This document shows, piece after piece, positions 15,721 through 23,136 of a stretch of 23,259 nucleotides of DNA. The stretch spans positions 1 to 23,259 of the forward strand of contig CAAFRY010000013.1 of NCBI GenBank assembly GCA_900765525.1, in the 5' to 3' direction. The translations under genes and the position numbers were made by a program. The DNA comes from an uncultured Blautia sp. Lineage in GTDB: Bacteria > Bacillota > Clostridia > Lachnospirales > Lachnospiraceae. Each line of letters opens with the position of its first letter. Position 1 is the first letter of the stretch. Below the pieces are notes generated by a model. It had not been told where the DNA came from. It did not search any database and saw only the letters and a list, made by a program, of their open reading frames with translations.

Positions 15721-15796
15721 GTTTCGGTTCACAGGTATCCCGTAAGCAGTAACACTCCCGGGCTCATTTAAAGTTTTGCTGTACAAAAGGGCATGG
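15721..15796. repeat. Structured intergenic repeat, degenerate copy C
   Basis: This segment aligns with the copy at 23137 onward in the same orientation. It shares GTTCACxxGTATCxCGTAA, CAGTAAC and CATTTAAAGTTTTGCT, then a CAAAAGG block. The H1 hairpin and the GCAGGC/GCCTGC pair are lost, while the TTTTG/CAAAA hairpin survives. It lies between mtnN and the divergent TSCPD gene and ends at that gene's promoter. Confidence 0.6.
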
Positions 15797-15813
15797 AAAT
15801 CCCTCCTTATTTA

Positions 15814-15822
15814 TGCTATACT
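15814..15822 (+). promoter_or_regulatory. Extended -10 promoter of the TSCPD gene
   Basis: TGCTATACT is an extended -10 element. The region 17 nt upstream (TGGAAA at 15794-15799) is a poor -35 box and lies at the end of repeat copy C. The predicted leader is about 75 nt. Confidence 0.55.
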
Positions 15823-15902
15823 ATTCTGGCTGGTTCCTGTAAGCAAAAACCGGGAACCAACCGAAAATCAGAACACGCAGCATGTAAGAGGAGGAATGTA
15901 CT

Positions 15903-16151
15903 ATGGTATATAAAACAAAGGGCGTCTGTTCCCGCTCCATTGAAATTGAACTGGAAGGTGATACCGTAAAGTCTGTAACATTTAACGGAGGCTGCAACGG
16001 CAACACCAAGGGAATCTCCAGCCTTGTAAGAGGTATGAAGGTAGATGAAGTTATCACCCGCTTAAAGGGAACCGACTGCGGCGGAAGAGGAACATCCTGC
16101 CCGGACCAGCTTGCAAAAGCTTTGGAACAGGCAAAAATGCAGAATGCCTAA
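15903..16151 (+). CDS. TSCPD-domain protein, TIGR03905 family
   Basis: The 82-residue protein carries the family's key features: GVCSRSIEIELEGD at the start, FNGGCNGNTKGISSLVRGM, and the motif GTDCGGRGTSCPDQLAKAL, with Cys residues that may bind metal. TSCPD domains also occur at the C-terminus of some ribonucleotide reductases, but the role of the stand-alone form is not established. The ATG at 15903 has AGAGGAGG 8 nt upstream. The gene is transcribed alone, opposite to mtnN. The nearest T-tailed hairpin downstream is at 16367, 215 nt after the stop. Confidence 0.9.
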   Translation: MVYKTKGVCSRSIEIELEGDTVKSVTFNGGCNGNTKGISSLVRGMKVDEVITRLKGTDCGGRGTSCPDQLAKALEQAKMQNA

Positions 16152-16169
16152 GTTTCCCATATGCAGCCA

Positions 16170-16304
16170 TAGTGTACTGACACATTCACATTTCAACAAA
16201 TGACGTAGAATGAACGTTCCAGTACACTAATTGGGTCAAATACCCCGATGCAAGCATGCGGGGCATCAATCTAGCGGCGATGCAGACATCGGGGTATTAG
16301 ACCC
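16170..16304. other. Row of large inverted repeats in the gap after the TSCPD gene
   Basis: Two big hairpins lie side by side. The first is TAGTGTACTG (16170-16179) with CAGTACACTA (16220-16229), with inner pairs CATT/AATG and ATTT/AAAT. The second is 16233-16250 (GGGTCAAATACCCCGATG) with 16287-16304, matching at 17 of 18 positions. The left half of the second can instead fold on itself (CCCCGATGC-AA-GCATGCGGGG), so two folds compete. Together with the terminator at 16367 this looks like an untranslated structured transcript or palindromic intergenic repeats. Confidence 0.65.
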
Positions 16305-16366
16305 TTGCGGCAGGTCTATGTTCCACTTCGGTCGTTGCTCCCAGGAATAAAGGCGCCGGCACATCA

Positions 16367-16416
16367 GGCGTGCCATGCAGGGAAGTCTAAAGCCTTGTAT
16401 GGCACGCCTTTTATTT
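16367..16416 (+). terminator. Terminator on the plus strand after the hairpin row
   Basis: GGCGTGCCATGCA (16367-16379) pairs with TGTATGGCACGCC (16396-16408) with one mismatch, followed by TTTTATTT. Outer GCCGGCA and TGCCGGC copies (about 16355 and 16419) could extend it. It should end the TSCPD transcript or a separate RNA in this gap. Confidence 0.75.
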
Positions 16417-16434
16417 CTGCCGGCAATCAGCCCA

Positions 16435-16461
16435 GCGGTGATATACCTTTAGCCTCACCGC
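16435..16461. other. Small hairpin just beyond the UvrD-like stop codon
   Basis: GCGGTGA (16435-16441) and TCACCGC (16455-16461) are a perfect 7-bp inverted repeat, 25 nt after the helicase gene's stop on the minus strand. There is no T run, so its use as a terminator is doubtful. Confidence 0.4.
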
Positions 16462-16485
16462 AGCCTTTCCTCATCTTTAGATAGT

Positions 16486-19400
16486 TTACATAAAATCAAA
16501 TAAGCTCATCTGTCTGGCTTCCGTTTTTTCTTTTTTCTTTCCCCCTTCTTCCTGAACACAAAGCTCTTCCGGTATATCCTTCAAGAATTTAGAGGGCTGT
16601 CCGGTATAGGTGAGAATCAGTTCGTCTCTGGCTCTGGTAATGCCCACGAAAAACAGCCTTCGCTCTTCTGCCTCATCTGCTTTATGTGAAGAACTTTCCA
16701 ACGGCAGTTTTCCCTCCTGAACGCCCCAGAGAAATACCAGAGGAAATTCCAGTCCCTTAGACCCGTGCAGAGTCATAAGCGTAACTGCGTCAGAGGAATA
16801 GGATTTTCCTCCGCAGCGTACCAGTTCTCCTTCTGTTCCCAGGGACAAAGCCTGAAGAAATTCCTCCATGGTGCTGTAAAGCAGGCTCATTTGCCTTAGT
16901 TTTTCCATTGCTGGATTCTTCTCCAGGTTCATGTCCGAAATCCAAGCCTCCAGCACTTTTGAAGGCTTCCCTTTTTTCACCAGTGGACGGTATTTTTTCT
17001 TCATGTTCAGGTAAATCTGGCTGGTAATGTCATTTTCCGGAAGCTTCCATAATAATTTCAGTCCCAATCCTCTGGATAATTCTTCCGCTTCCCACAGTAA
17101 ACTCCGGAAAAATCCTACGCTGCCCCTGACCTTGGCATCCGACAGAAAATCATCCCGTCCTGCCACCACATAGGGGATTCCCTCCTGCTGCAGGCATCGC
17201 TCCAAAAGCCGGGCCTGGGAATGGGTTCTGTAAAGGATTGCCATATCAGAAAAACTTTTCTGTCTCCGCTCTGATTCCCGGGAAAAGCCTTTTTGGGTAT
17301 CCAGCATATCCAATCCTCCGGCCTGGCGGTTGATTTCCTTTGCAATAAAAATTCCCTGGGACAATTCTGTAGGAGTCTGAACCACTCTTAGAAGAGGCCC
17401 CTCTCCACGAATAGCCTGAAGGCTCTCTTCTTTCCCCGGCCGCTGCCAGGGAGCCGCCTTCATCAAGGCTTCTCCGCTTTCCACAACAGGCCGGAAGGAA
17501 CGATAATTCTCTGTCAGCGTAATGACAGAAAGTTCCGGTCTGTCCTCCTTTAACCTGAGGAAACATTTCTCATCGGAACCACGGAAACCATAGATAGACT
17601 GGTCAGGGTCCCCTATGACAAACAGTTCCCGCCCTCCCTGGTTCCACTTCAGAATCAGCTGATACTGCAAAGGGTTAATGTCCTGAAACTCATCTACTAG
17701 AAGATATTGAAAGCTTTGTCCCCGGAGAGCTTCTCCATCGGGACCATCCAGCAGTGTCATGGTTTCTAAAAGCAAATCATCAAAGTCCAGTATTTTGCCT
17801 TCCTTTAACTTTCCCTGATAATAGGAAAAAGCCTTCTGCCACTCCTTTTCTTCCTCCAGGGCGCTGCCGCACTTATGCAGAGAAAGTCTCAGTAAAAAGT
17901 CTTTTATCCCAACCTCCAAGTTAAATTCCCGGATAGTTTCCCCTGCCAGGTCTTCCAGAAGCATATGGTCTCCCAAGATAAAGTCCTCACCCTTTTTCTT
18001 CAGCAAATCCAGGCAAATGGAATGAAAGGTTCCCATATGAAGCATTCTGGCTGTTCTCTCATTTCCCAGTTCCTTTCCTACACGCTCCTGCATTTCCCTG
18101 GCTGCCTTATTGGTAAATGTCACTGCTGTAATCTGGGAAGGTTTAACCTTCCTGTATTCCATAAGATAAAGAATTTTCGACACCAGGGTTTTTGTTTTTC
18201 CGGTACCTGGCCCGGCAATAACAGCTACTACAGGTTCTAAGGCTTCCACAGCCTGGCGTTGTCTCTGGTTTAAACCGGAGGCAGCGGATTCTCTCTTGGC
18301 TTTTGCCGGAGGCTGAAGCCCTGCCACATCTGAAAGAGGCCGGAACTCTTCCGCATCTGAAGGCATCTGAATCCCTGCTATATCTGAAGGAGACTGAAGC
18401 TCTGCTGCATCTGAAGGAGACTGGAACTCTGGCACATCTGAAAGAGACTGGAACTCTGCAGACTCTGAAAGAGACTGGCGTTCTGCGGCTCTCGGCTCAG
18501 TTTTTTCCCAGGAAACAGGATTTCCTCTGTTTTCTTCCGCTTTTTGGGCAGCTTTTTCTAAATGGCCTGCTGTTCCCGGCGACAGAACGTCAAAGAAACT
18601 GATTTGCCCCTCTGTATCCTCTAATTCAGAGCCCTGAAACAGCTTAATGGTTCCGTATTCTCCGTCAAAGCCGGGAATACGCTCCACCTGCCCCTGTCTC
18701 AGCCTGCGGACTCCCTCACTAATAAAGTAACCTGCCTCTCGCTTTATGTCTTCTATGGGAACCTCCCGGAGAATTTCAAATTCCGGCCCCAGATTTGCCA
18801 GCATTTCTCCATACTGCCTCTGTACTTTAACACTGGCCGCAGAATGTCTGGTGGCCTGGGCAATCAGCTCCGGCAGCGGCATGAGAGATTCAAAGGGCTT
18901 AGCATTTTTCCTCACATAGCCAAGGTCCCTGTCCGCCAGCTCCTCCACCCTGTGTTCCACGCCAATGGTAATTTTCTTGCCGCAGACCGGACACCTTCCT
19001 TCATATTCCCTGGTCCGGGAGGGTGACAGACAGAGATGGCATTTTCTATGTCCGTCATAATGATACTTTCCCTCCTCCGGGAAAAATTCTATGGTTCCGT
19101 ATAAGCCTTCTCCCGTCTGGATGGCTTTTTGCAGCCCTTCATAGGACATTTCTCCATTCATAAGGTTTGCCTCTCTGCCCAGCTTTCCCGGAGAATGAGC
19201 GTCAGAATTGGATATAAGCTGATATTTATCTAACATGGAAACTCTCCAGTTCATAGGCGGGTCTGAAGATAATCCGGTTTCCACAGCATGAACATAAGGG
19301 GTTAAATCCTCAAAACACTCTTCCACAGAGTCAAATCCGGAAAAAGCTCCGAACATGGCAAAATGCGGTGTCCAGATATGAGCCGGAACAAAAATCCCCT

Positions 19401-19857
19401 GAGGGCAAAGCTCCAGCATGATTTCCAGCAAATCCCTGCTGTCCAGACCTAAGATGGGTCTTCCGTCCGAATGGATATTTCCGATGGTTTCCAGTTTTGC
19501 GGAAAGTTTCTCCGCCTCCTCCAAGCCGGGAAGGATAAGCAGGTTATGGACCTTTCTGGTTTTTCCCTTCTTTTTATAAATAGAACTGATTTCCCCGGTT
19601 ACCACAAACCTGGGTTCTATACTGTCCGGCGTCATACTGTCCTCTATTTGGTATTCCTTTTTTAGTTTATAGAATCCCCTGCCATCCTCTTCCAGCTTTT
19701 CCTCTAATTCTTTCCGCCACTGAGGATGAGTGAAGTCTCCGGTTCCTACCACCTGGATTCCTTTTTTCCTGGCAAAAAGCTGTAAATGCTCCGGGTCTCC
19801 CTCCTTGCTGGTGGCACGGGAAAACCGGGAGTGAATATGTAAATCTGAAATATACAT
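16486..19857 (-). CDS. PHP-domain protein fused to a UvrD/Rep-type superfamily 1 helicase
   Basis: The 1123-residue protein has three parts. Residues 1-400 are a TIGR00375-type PHP domain: DLHIHSRFS (5-13), GTGDFTHP (38-45), VTGEISS (87-92), VPAHIWTPHFAMFG (157-170), ETGLSSDPP and SNSDAHSPG (217-224), then a zinc ribbon CHLC (273-276) and CPVC (289-292). Residues about 425-527 are a low-complexity linker with six 9-residue repeats (461-514). From 528 the helicase has Walker A GPGTGKT (549-555), TFTNKAAREM, DEFQD (722-726), GDPDQSIYGFRG (749-760), LTENYRS, TLHGSKGLEF and VGITRARDELILTY. SF1A helicases translocate 3'-5' on DNA in repair; the PHP part is a likely metal-dependent nuclease or phosphoesterase. 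Substrates are not known. The ATG at 19857 follows AAGAAGGG. Confidence 0.93.
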   Translation of the reverse strand: MYISDLHIHSRFSRATSKEGDPEHLQLFARKKGIQVVGTGDFTHPQWRKELEEKLEEDGRGFYKLKKEYQIEDSMTPDSIEPRFVVTGEISSIYKKKGKTRKVHNLLILPGLEEAEKLSAKLETIGNIHSDGRPILGLDSRDLLEIMLELCPQGIFVPAHIWTPHFAMFGAFSGFDSVEECFEDLTPYVHAVETGLSSDPPMNWRVSMLDKYQLISNSDAHSPGKLGREANLMNGEMSYEGLQKAIQTGEGLYGTIEFFPEEGKYHYDGHRKCHLCLSPSRTREYEGRCPVCGKKITIGVEHRVEELADRDLGYVRKNAKPFESLMPLPELIAQATRHSAASVKVQRQYGEMLANLGPEFEILREVPIEDIKREAGYFISEGVRRLRQGQVERIPGFDGEYGTIKLFQGSELEDTEGQISFFDVLSPGTAGHLEKAAQKAEENRGNPVSWEKTEPRAAERQSLSESAEFQSLSDVPEFQSPSDAAELQSPSDIAGIQMPSDAEEFRPLSDVAGLQPPAKAKRESAASGLNQRQRQAVEALEPVVAVIAGPGTGKTKTLVSKILYLMEYRKVKPSQITAVTFTNKAAREMQERVGKELGNERTARMLHMGTFHSICLDLLKKKGEDFILGDHMLLEDLAGETIREFNLEVGIKDFLLRLSLHKCGSALEEEKEWQKAFSYYQGKLKEGKILDFDDLLLETMTLLDGPDGEALRGQSFQYLLVDEFQDINPLQYQLILKWNQGGRELFVIGDPDQSIYGFRGSDEKCFLRLKEDRPELSVITLTENYRSFRPVVESGEALMKAAPWQRPGKEESLQAIRGEGPLLRVVQTPTELSQGIFIAKEINRQAGGLDMLDTQKGFSRESERRQKSFSDMAILYRTHSQARLLERCLQQEGIPYVVAGRDDFLSDAKVRGSVGFFRSLLWEAEELSRGLGLKLLWKLPENDITSQIYLNMKKKYRPLVKKGKPSKVLEAWISDMNLEKNPAMEKLRQMSLLYSTMEEFLQALSLGTEGELVRCGGKSYSSDAVTLMTLHGSKGLEFPLVFLWGVQEGKLPLESSSHKADEAEERRLFFVGITRARDELILTYTGQPSKFLKDIPEELCVQEEGGKKKEKTEARQMSLFDFM
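18323..18484. repeat. Six in-frame 27-bp tandem repeats in the helicase linker
   Basis: The units are exactly 27 nt: 18323-18349, 18350-18376, 18377-18403, 18404-18430, 18431-18457 and 18458-18484, each with a core like ATCTGAAxGAGACTGGAACT on the plus strand. On the coding strand they encode nine-residue units of the type Q-S-L/P-S-D-x-x-E-F/L. Sequence drift between units shows an old expansion. The number of copies could vary between strains without breaking the frame. Confidence 0.92.
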
Positions 19858-19913
19858 GTAATCCCTTCTTTATCTAATCTGATATTTTTCCCTCACATAA
19901 ATAAGGTAATCTT

Positions 19914-19942
19914 ATTGTAGCAGACCTGAAGTCTCATGACCA
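19914..19942 (-). promoter_or_regulatory. Candidate promoter of the PHP-UvrD gene
   Basis: On the minus strand TGGTCA (19942-19937), a 17-nt spacer and TACAAT (19919-19914) lie about 57 nt before the start codon at 19857. Confidence 0.5.
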
Positions 19943-19978
19943 GACAGGCCGAAAAAATCTTTCCAATTTAGGACAGAC

Positions 19979-20007
19979 TTGCATTTCATGATATATGCTC
20001 TTATACT
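19979..20007 (+). promoter_or_regulatory. Candidate promoter of the MATE gene
   Basis: TTGCAT (19979-19984), a 17-nt spacer and TATACT (20002-20007) predict a start near 20014, right at the direct repeats described next. The -35 box is only half-matching. Confidence 0.5.
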
Positions 20008-20017
20008 GGAATATGGT

Positions 20018-20067
20018 GCTTTCGGTACAAGCTTTCGGTACAAACTTTCAGACAGAAGTCCTGTACC
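20018..20067 (+). repeat. 13-bp direct repeats and inverted repeat in the MATE leader
   Basis: GCTTTCGGTACAA occurs twice head to tail (20018-20030, 20031-20043), with a decayed third copy ACTTTCAGACAG after it. GGTACA (20037-20042) and TGTACC (20062-20067) form an inverted repeat. The position just downstream of the promoter suggests an operator or a leader element of the transporter gene. Confidence 0.6.
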
Positions 20068-20153
20068 AGAGCCTTATATGGGGCAGTTCCATTATTCGGT
20101 TTAATGTAACAGCTTTTTAATAGAAAAATATATTGATGGGGGAGGTTTTATAT

Positions 20154-21524
20154 ATGGACAAGGCAGACAGCAAGAATTCTTCTGCGGTACTTATGACCAG
20201 CGGACCTATTGGAAAAAGGATAATTGCCTTTGCCATTCCTTTATTTTTCGGAAATTTATTTCAACAGCTTTATAATACGGCAGATTCCCTGATTGTAGGA
20301 AATTTTCTGGGCAGCAGCGCCCTGGCTGCGGTAAGTTCCTCGGGAAATCTGATATTTCTCATGGTTGGATTTTTTAATGGTCTTGCCATTGGCGCCGGAG
20401 TTGTAGTGGCTAAATTTTTCGGTGCTAAAAAATACCATCTGGTACAGAGGGCTATACATACTATAATCGCTCTGGGTCTGATTTCCGGCCTGGTACTTAC
20501 GGCAGTAGGAATTCTGGCAGCACCTCAGATTCTCCGTCTGATGGGCACTCCTGCCAGCGTACTGCCTAACTCAGTAACCTATTTTAGAATATATTTCTGC
20601 GGCTCTTTGGCTTTTGTCATGTATAACTTTCTGGTGGGAATTTTGCAGTCCGTAGGGGACAGCAGGCATCCTCTCCTTTACCTGATAATCTCTTCTGTCA
20701 TAAATGTGGTGCTGGATTTAGTCCTGGTGGCAGGCTTTCATTTCGGAGTAGGGGCTGCGGCCCTGGCCACGGTTATTTCTCAGTTTATCAGCGCCCTGCT
20801 GTGTCTGAGACAGCTTCTGAAAAGCCCAAAAGAATTCCGGGTATACCCCAGAAAAATCAAACTGGATATGCTTATGCTGAAGCAGATAATCATAAACGGA
20901 CTTCCGGCCGGACTGCAGAATTCCATTATTTCTCTGGCCAATGTAGTGGTCCAGTCCAACATTAACAAATTCGGGCAGATGGCTGTGGCTGGCTGCGGCT
21001 CCTACGCCAAAATCGAAGGCTTTGGATTTTTGCCTATCACCTGTTTCGCCCTGGCTCTTACCACCTTTATCAGCCAGAATCTGGGCGCTAAGGAATATAG
21101 CAGGGCAAAAAAAGGTGCTGTGTTCGGCGTGTTTTGTTCCATTACCATTGCGGAACTGGTGGGCATTGTCATTTACTTTTTTGCCCCTGTCTTTATAGGG
21201 GCTTTCAGCAGCTCCGGGGACGTTATCTCTTACGGGACTGCACAGGCCCATGTGGTAACCCTGTTTTATTTCCTCCTGGCCTTTTCCCACTGCATGGCAG
21301 GTATTCTTCGAGGGGCTGGAAAATCTACGGTTCCCATGTTCGTCATGCTGATTTGCTGGTGCATTATCCGGGTAAGCTACATTACCCTTGCAGTAAACTT
21401 TATTCCTAAGATTCAGGTGATTTTCTGGGCTTATCCCCTTACCTGGACTTTAAGCTCTATTACCTTCCTGGTATACTTTCTCAAGTCAGACTGGCTCCAT
21501 GGATTGGAAAAGCAGAGATTATAG
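20154..21524 (+). CDS. MATE-family multidrug/cation efflux transporter
   Basis: The 456-residue membrane protein has about twelve hydrophobic segments in two similar halves, as in MATE exporters that swap Na+ or H+ for drugs or metabolites. Family-like stretches are PLFFGNLFQQLYNTADSLIV near the N-terminus, GILQSVGDSRHPL, and in the second half the mirrored GLPAGLQNSIISLANVVVQ and GILRGAGKSTVP. Substrate cannot be predicted. The start at ATG 20154 is preferred to a TTG at 20133 because GGGGGAGG lies 8 nt upstream and would be inside the longer frame. It diverges from the helicase gene and ends in a strong terminator; no regulator gene is adjacent. Confidence 0.93.
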   Translation: MDKADSKNSSAVLMTSGPIGKRIIAFAIPLFFGNLFQQLYNTADSLIVGNFLGSSALAAVSSSGNLIFLMVGFFNGLAIGAGVVVAKFFGAKKYHLVQRAIHTIIALGLISGLVLTAVGILAAPQILRLMGTPASVLPNSVTYFRIYFCGSLAFVMYNFLVGILQSVGDSRHPLLYLIISSVINVVLDLVLVAGFHFGVGAAALATVISQFISALLCLRQLLKSPKEFRVYPRKIKLDMLMLKQIIINGLPAGLQNSIISLANVVVQSNINKFGQMAVAGCGSYAKIEGFGFLPITCFALALTTFISQNLGAKEYSRAKKGAVFGVFCSITIAELVGIVIYFFAPVFIGAFSSSGDVISYGTAQAHVVTLFYFLLAFSHCMAGILRGAGKSTVPMFVMLICWCIIRVSYITLAVNFIPKIQVIFWAYPLTWTLSSITFLVYFLKSDWLHGLEKQRL

Positions 21525-21548
21525 AAAAGAGTGTAACTATTTTAAGCT

Positions 21549-21597
21549 AAAAAGCAGCTGCCGGAAATCTCTTTCTGATTTCTGGCAGCTGCTTTTT
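21549..21597. terminator. Bidirectional terminator between the MATE and prsA-like genes
   Basis: AAAAAGCAGCTGCC (21549-21562) and GGCAGCTGCTTTTT (21584-21597) pair perfectly, with GAAATC/GATTTC extending the stem inward to about 21 pairs. T5 occurs on both strands. It lies 24 nt after the MATE stop and about 120 nt after the end of the prsA-like gene. Confidence 0.88.
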
Positions 21598-21719
21598 CTA
21601 TTCTGTCCTCTCTATGCGTTTTATAAGACGCTCTCCATGAACAAGGACTTGGCAATTCTGCAATTTGCCTTATCCTGTCTTTTATATGGCTCCATGGCAG
21701 GATTTTCTCTGCACGGTGC

Positions 21720-22934
21720 TTACTCAGCACTTGTATCTTCTGCATTATCCTGGGAAGTATCTCCCGTGTCTTCCGCTGCTTCCTCTTGGGAAGTATCCTC
21801 AACAGTTTCTGTACTGCTATCCCCGGTAGTATCTGCTGCATCTTCTGCAGCACTGTCTTCTGTGGTATCTGTCTCCTCTGTTTCAGCCTGTTTAATGGTA
21901 TACTGCTCAGTATCTGTCAGAGTGGCTTTTTTCCACTCTTTCTCATTTACTGTAATATCTGCATCTTCAGTCCACTGTTCCAGAAGCTTGTCATAAGCTT
22001 CCTGTTTTCTCTCGCTGACAATATTTTCTTTTTCCTGGTCTGTGGCCTCTCTGTCTAAAACACTGTCCATACGCACTACAAAGTAAGCGTTTTCACCTTC
22101 CACTACCTGGTCATAAACCTGGCCGTCCTGGAGAGTTTTGGCTGCTTCCTTCAACTTATCATCCAGAAGAGTATCCTCATCGTCAAAGGTATTGTCCACA
22201 GCGCTTAAATCCTCGTTTACTTCCTTAGCCAAAGCATCCATATCTGCTGAAGCCGGGTCTTCGGAAGCCTGAAGTTTATCTAATACCGCCTGGGCCTGGT
22301 CTTTTTTCGCCTGCTTCTCCTCATCTGTAAGGGCTGTGGTAGTTCCATCCTCGTTCTGGGTGTCACTGATGTCCACTCTGCAGTAGGTTATCTTACTCTG
22401 GGCTGCCTCTTCGTCCTCAACATTGGTATCCACATCTGCAGTCATAGGCTCATACATCTTACTCTGATAAGTGTAAAGAGTAAGAAGGTTTTCCACATCA
22501 GACTGACTGACAGAAAGTGTATTGATGGTCTCCTCTGTATTGGCTTCCATAAAGGCTTTGGCAGCCTCCTCTATCTTTGTTTTTTCCTCATCTGTCACTT
22601 CTACATCATAGTCTCCGGCATGCTGCTTTAAAAGTACCATGGTTTCCAGATTGGATATTACATCATCCCTGGTGGTTTCCCCGTAGGTCTTATCATTTCC
22701 TGCATCCTGGTCCCATATTCCGGTTGTGCTGCCTCCCATCATAGAATAATAAGAAAGCATTGTAGCCTGGTCCATTCTCAGCATCAGGTTTCCTGTTCCC
22801 ACTGTTACCGTATCTTCTCCGCAGGTAATCAAAGGCTTCGTGCCGTCAATGGTTCCGGAACATCCGGTAAGGGATGCTGTTCCCATAACCCCGGCCAAAA
22901 GAAGGCCTGCGATTTTTTTCACTGTTCCGTTCAT
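21720..22934 (-). CDS. prsA: PrsA-like lipoprotein, SurA_N/parvulin-type foldase
   Basis: The 404-residue protein begins with a lipoprotein signal: basic MNGTVKK, a hydrophobic stretch, and lipobox LTGC with the lipidated Cys25. It would be anchored outside the cell membrane. The region to about 200 has the SurA_N-like pattern (DDVISNLETMVLLKQHA, VSQSDVENLL), and 200-320 has a parvulin-like segment (QSKITYCRVDISD, then GQVYDQVVEGENAYFVVRMDSV). The usual catalytic GG-LG block of parvulins is replaced by an acidic stretch, so isomerase activity is uncertain. Residues 351-404 are a tail of E, D, T and S with no Lys or Arg. The ATG at 22934 has GAGGAGGAG upstream; a longer frame to 23069 would bury the signal peptide and overlaps the leader hairpin. 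Confidence 0.85.
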   Translation of the reverse strand: MNGTVKKIAGLLLAGVMGTASLTGCSGTIDGTKPLITCGEDTVTVGTGNLMLRMDQATMLSYYSMMGGSTTGIWDQDAGNDKTYGETTRDDVISNLETMVLLKQHAGDYDVEVTDEEKTKIEEAAKAFMEANTEETINTLSVSQSDVENLLTLYTYQSKMYEPMTADVDTNVEDEEAAQSKITYCRVDISDTQNEDGTTTALTDEEKQAKKDQAQAVLDKLQASEDPASADMDALAKEVNEDLSAVDNTFDDEDTLLDDKLKEAAKTLQDGQVYDQVVEGENAYFVVRMDSVLDREATDQEKENIVSERKQEAYDKLLEQWTEDADITVNEKEWKKATLTDTEQYTIKQAETEETDTTEDSAAEDAADTTGDSSTETVEDTSQEEAAEDTGDTSQDNAEDTSAE

Positions 22935-22964
22935 ATTCTCCTCCTCTAAATCCGCAAAAGAACA

Positions 22965-23065
22965 GTCCGGAATTTCACTATTCAGAACAACTCCGAAACA
23001 CCGGACAATCTTTTGTTTTTTCTCCATAAATGAAAGGACATTACACTGACAATGCAATGTCCTTT
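22965..23065 (-). promoter_or_regulatory. Structured 5' leader of the prsA-like gene
   Basis: On the minus strand the transcript begins almost at once with AAAGGACATT (23065-23056) pairing AATGTCCTTT on the other side (arms 23033-23042 and 23056-23065). A second, distal pair is GTCCGG/CCGGAC (22965-22970 with 23001-23006). The first stem starts within a few bases of the predicted transcription start, so it could be an operator or a 5'-terminal stabilising hairpin. No T tract follows it. Confidence 0.5.
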
Positions 23066-23069
23066 TCAC

Positions 23070-23098
23070 ATTATAGACGGTTTTTCTGTCAGGGGCAA
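23070..23098 (-). promoter_or_regulatory. Promoter of the prsA-like gene
   Basis: On the minus strand TTGCCC (23098-23093), a 17-nt spacer and a perfect TATAAT (23075-23070) give a start near 23063 and a leader of about 130 nt. Confidence 0.7.
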
Positions 23099-23136
23099 GA
23101 GGGTTTTTCCAGAGGATTGTGAACTTAGTGTGAAAA

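Noticed and set aside
18303..18602. A plus-strand frame of 99 codons rich in HLKET/LKEAGTL-like repeats opposite the helicase linker
   Set aside because: It is the antisense shadow of the 27-bp repeats; there is no ribosome site and the minus-strand gene fully explains the sequence.
21499..21996. A 165-codon Ser/Val-rich plus-strand frame
   Set aside because: It is opposite the acidic tail of the prsA-like gene, where Glu/Asp/Thr codons read in antisense give Ser and Val, and it spans a bidirectional terminator.
22935..23069. N-terminal extension of the prsA-like gene to 23069
   Set aside because: It would place 45 residues ahead of a perfect lipoprotein signal, lacks a ribosome site and lies over the promoter-proximal leader hairpin.
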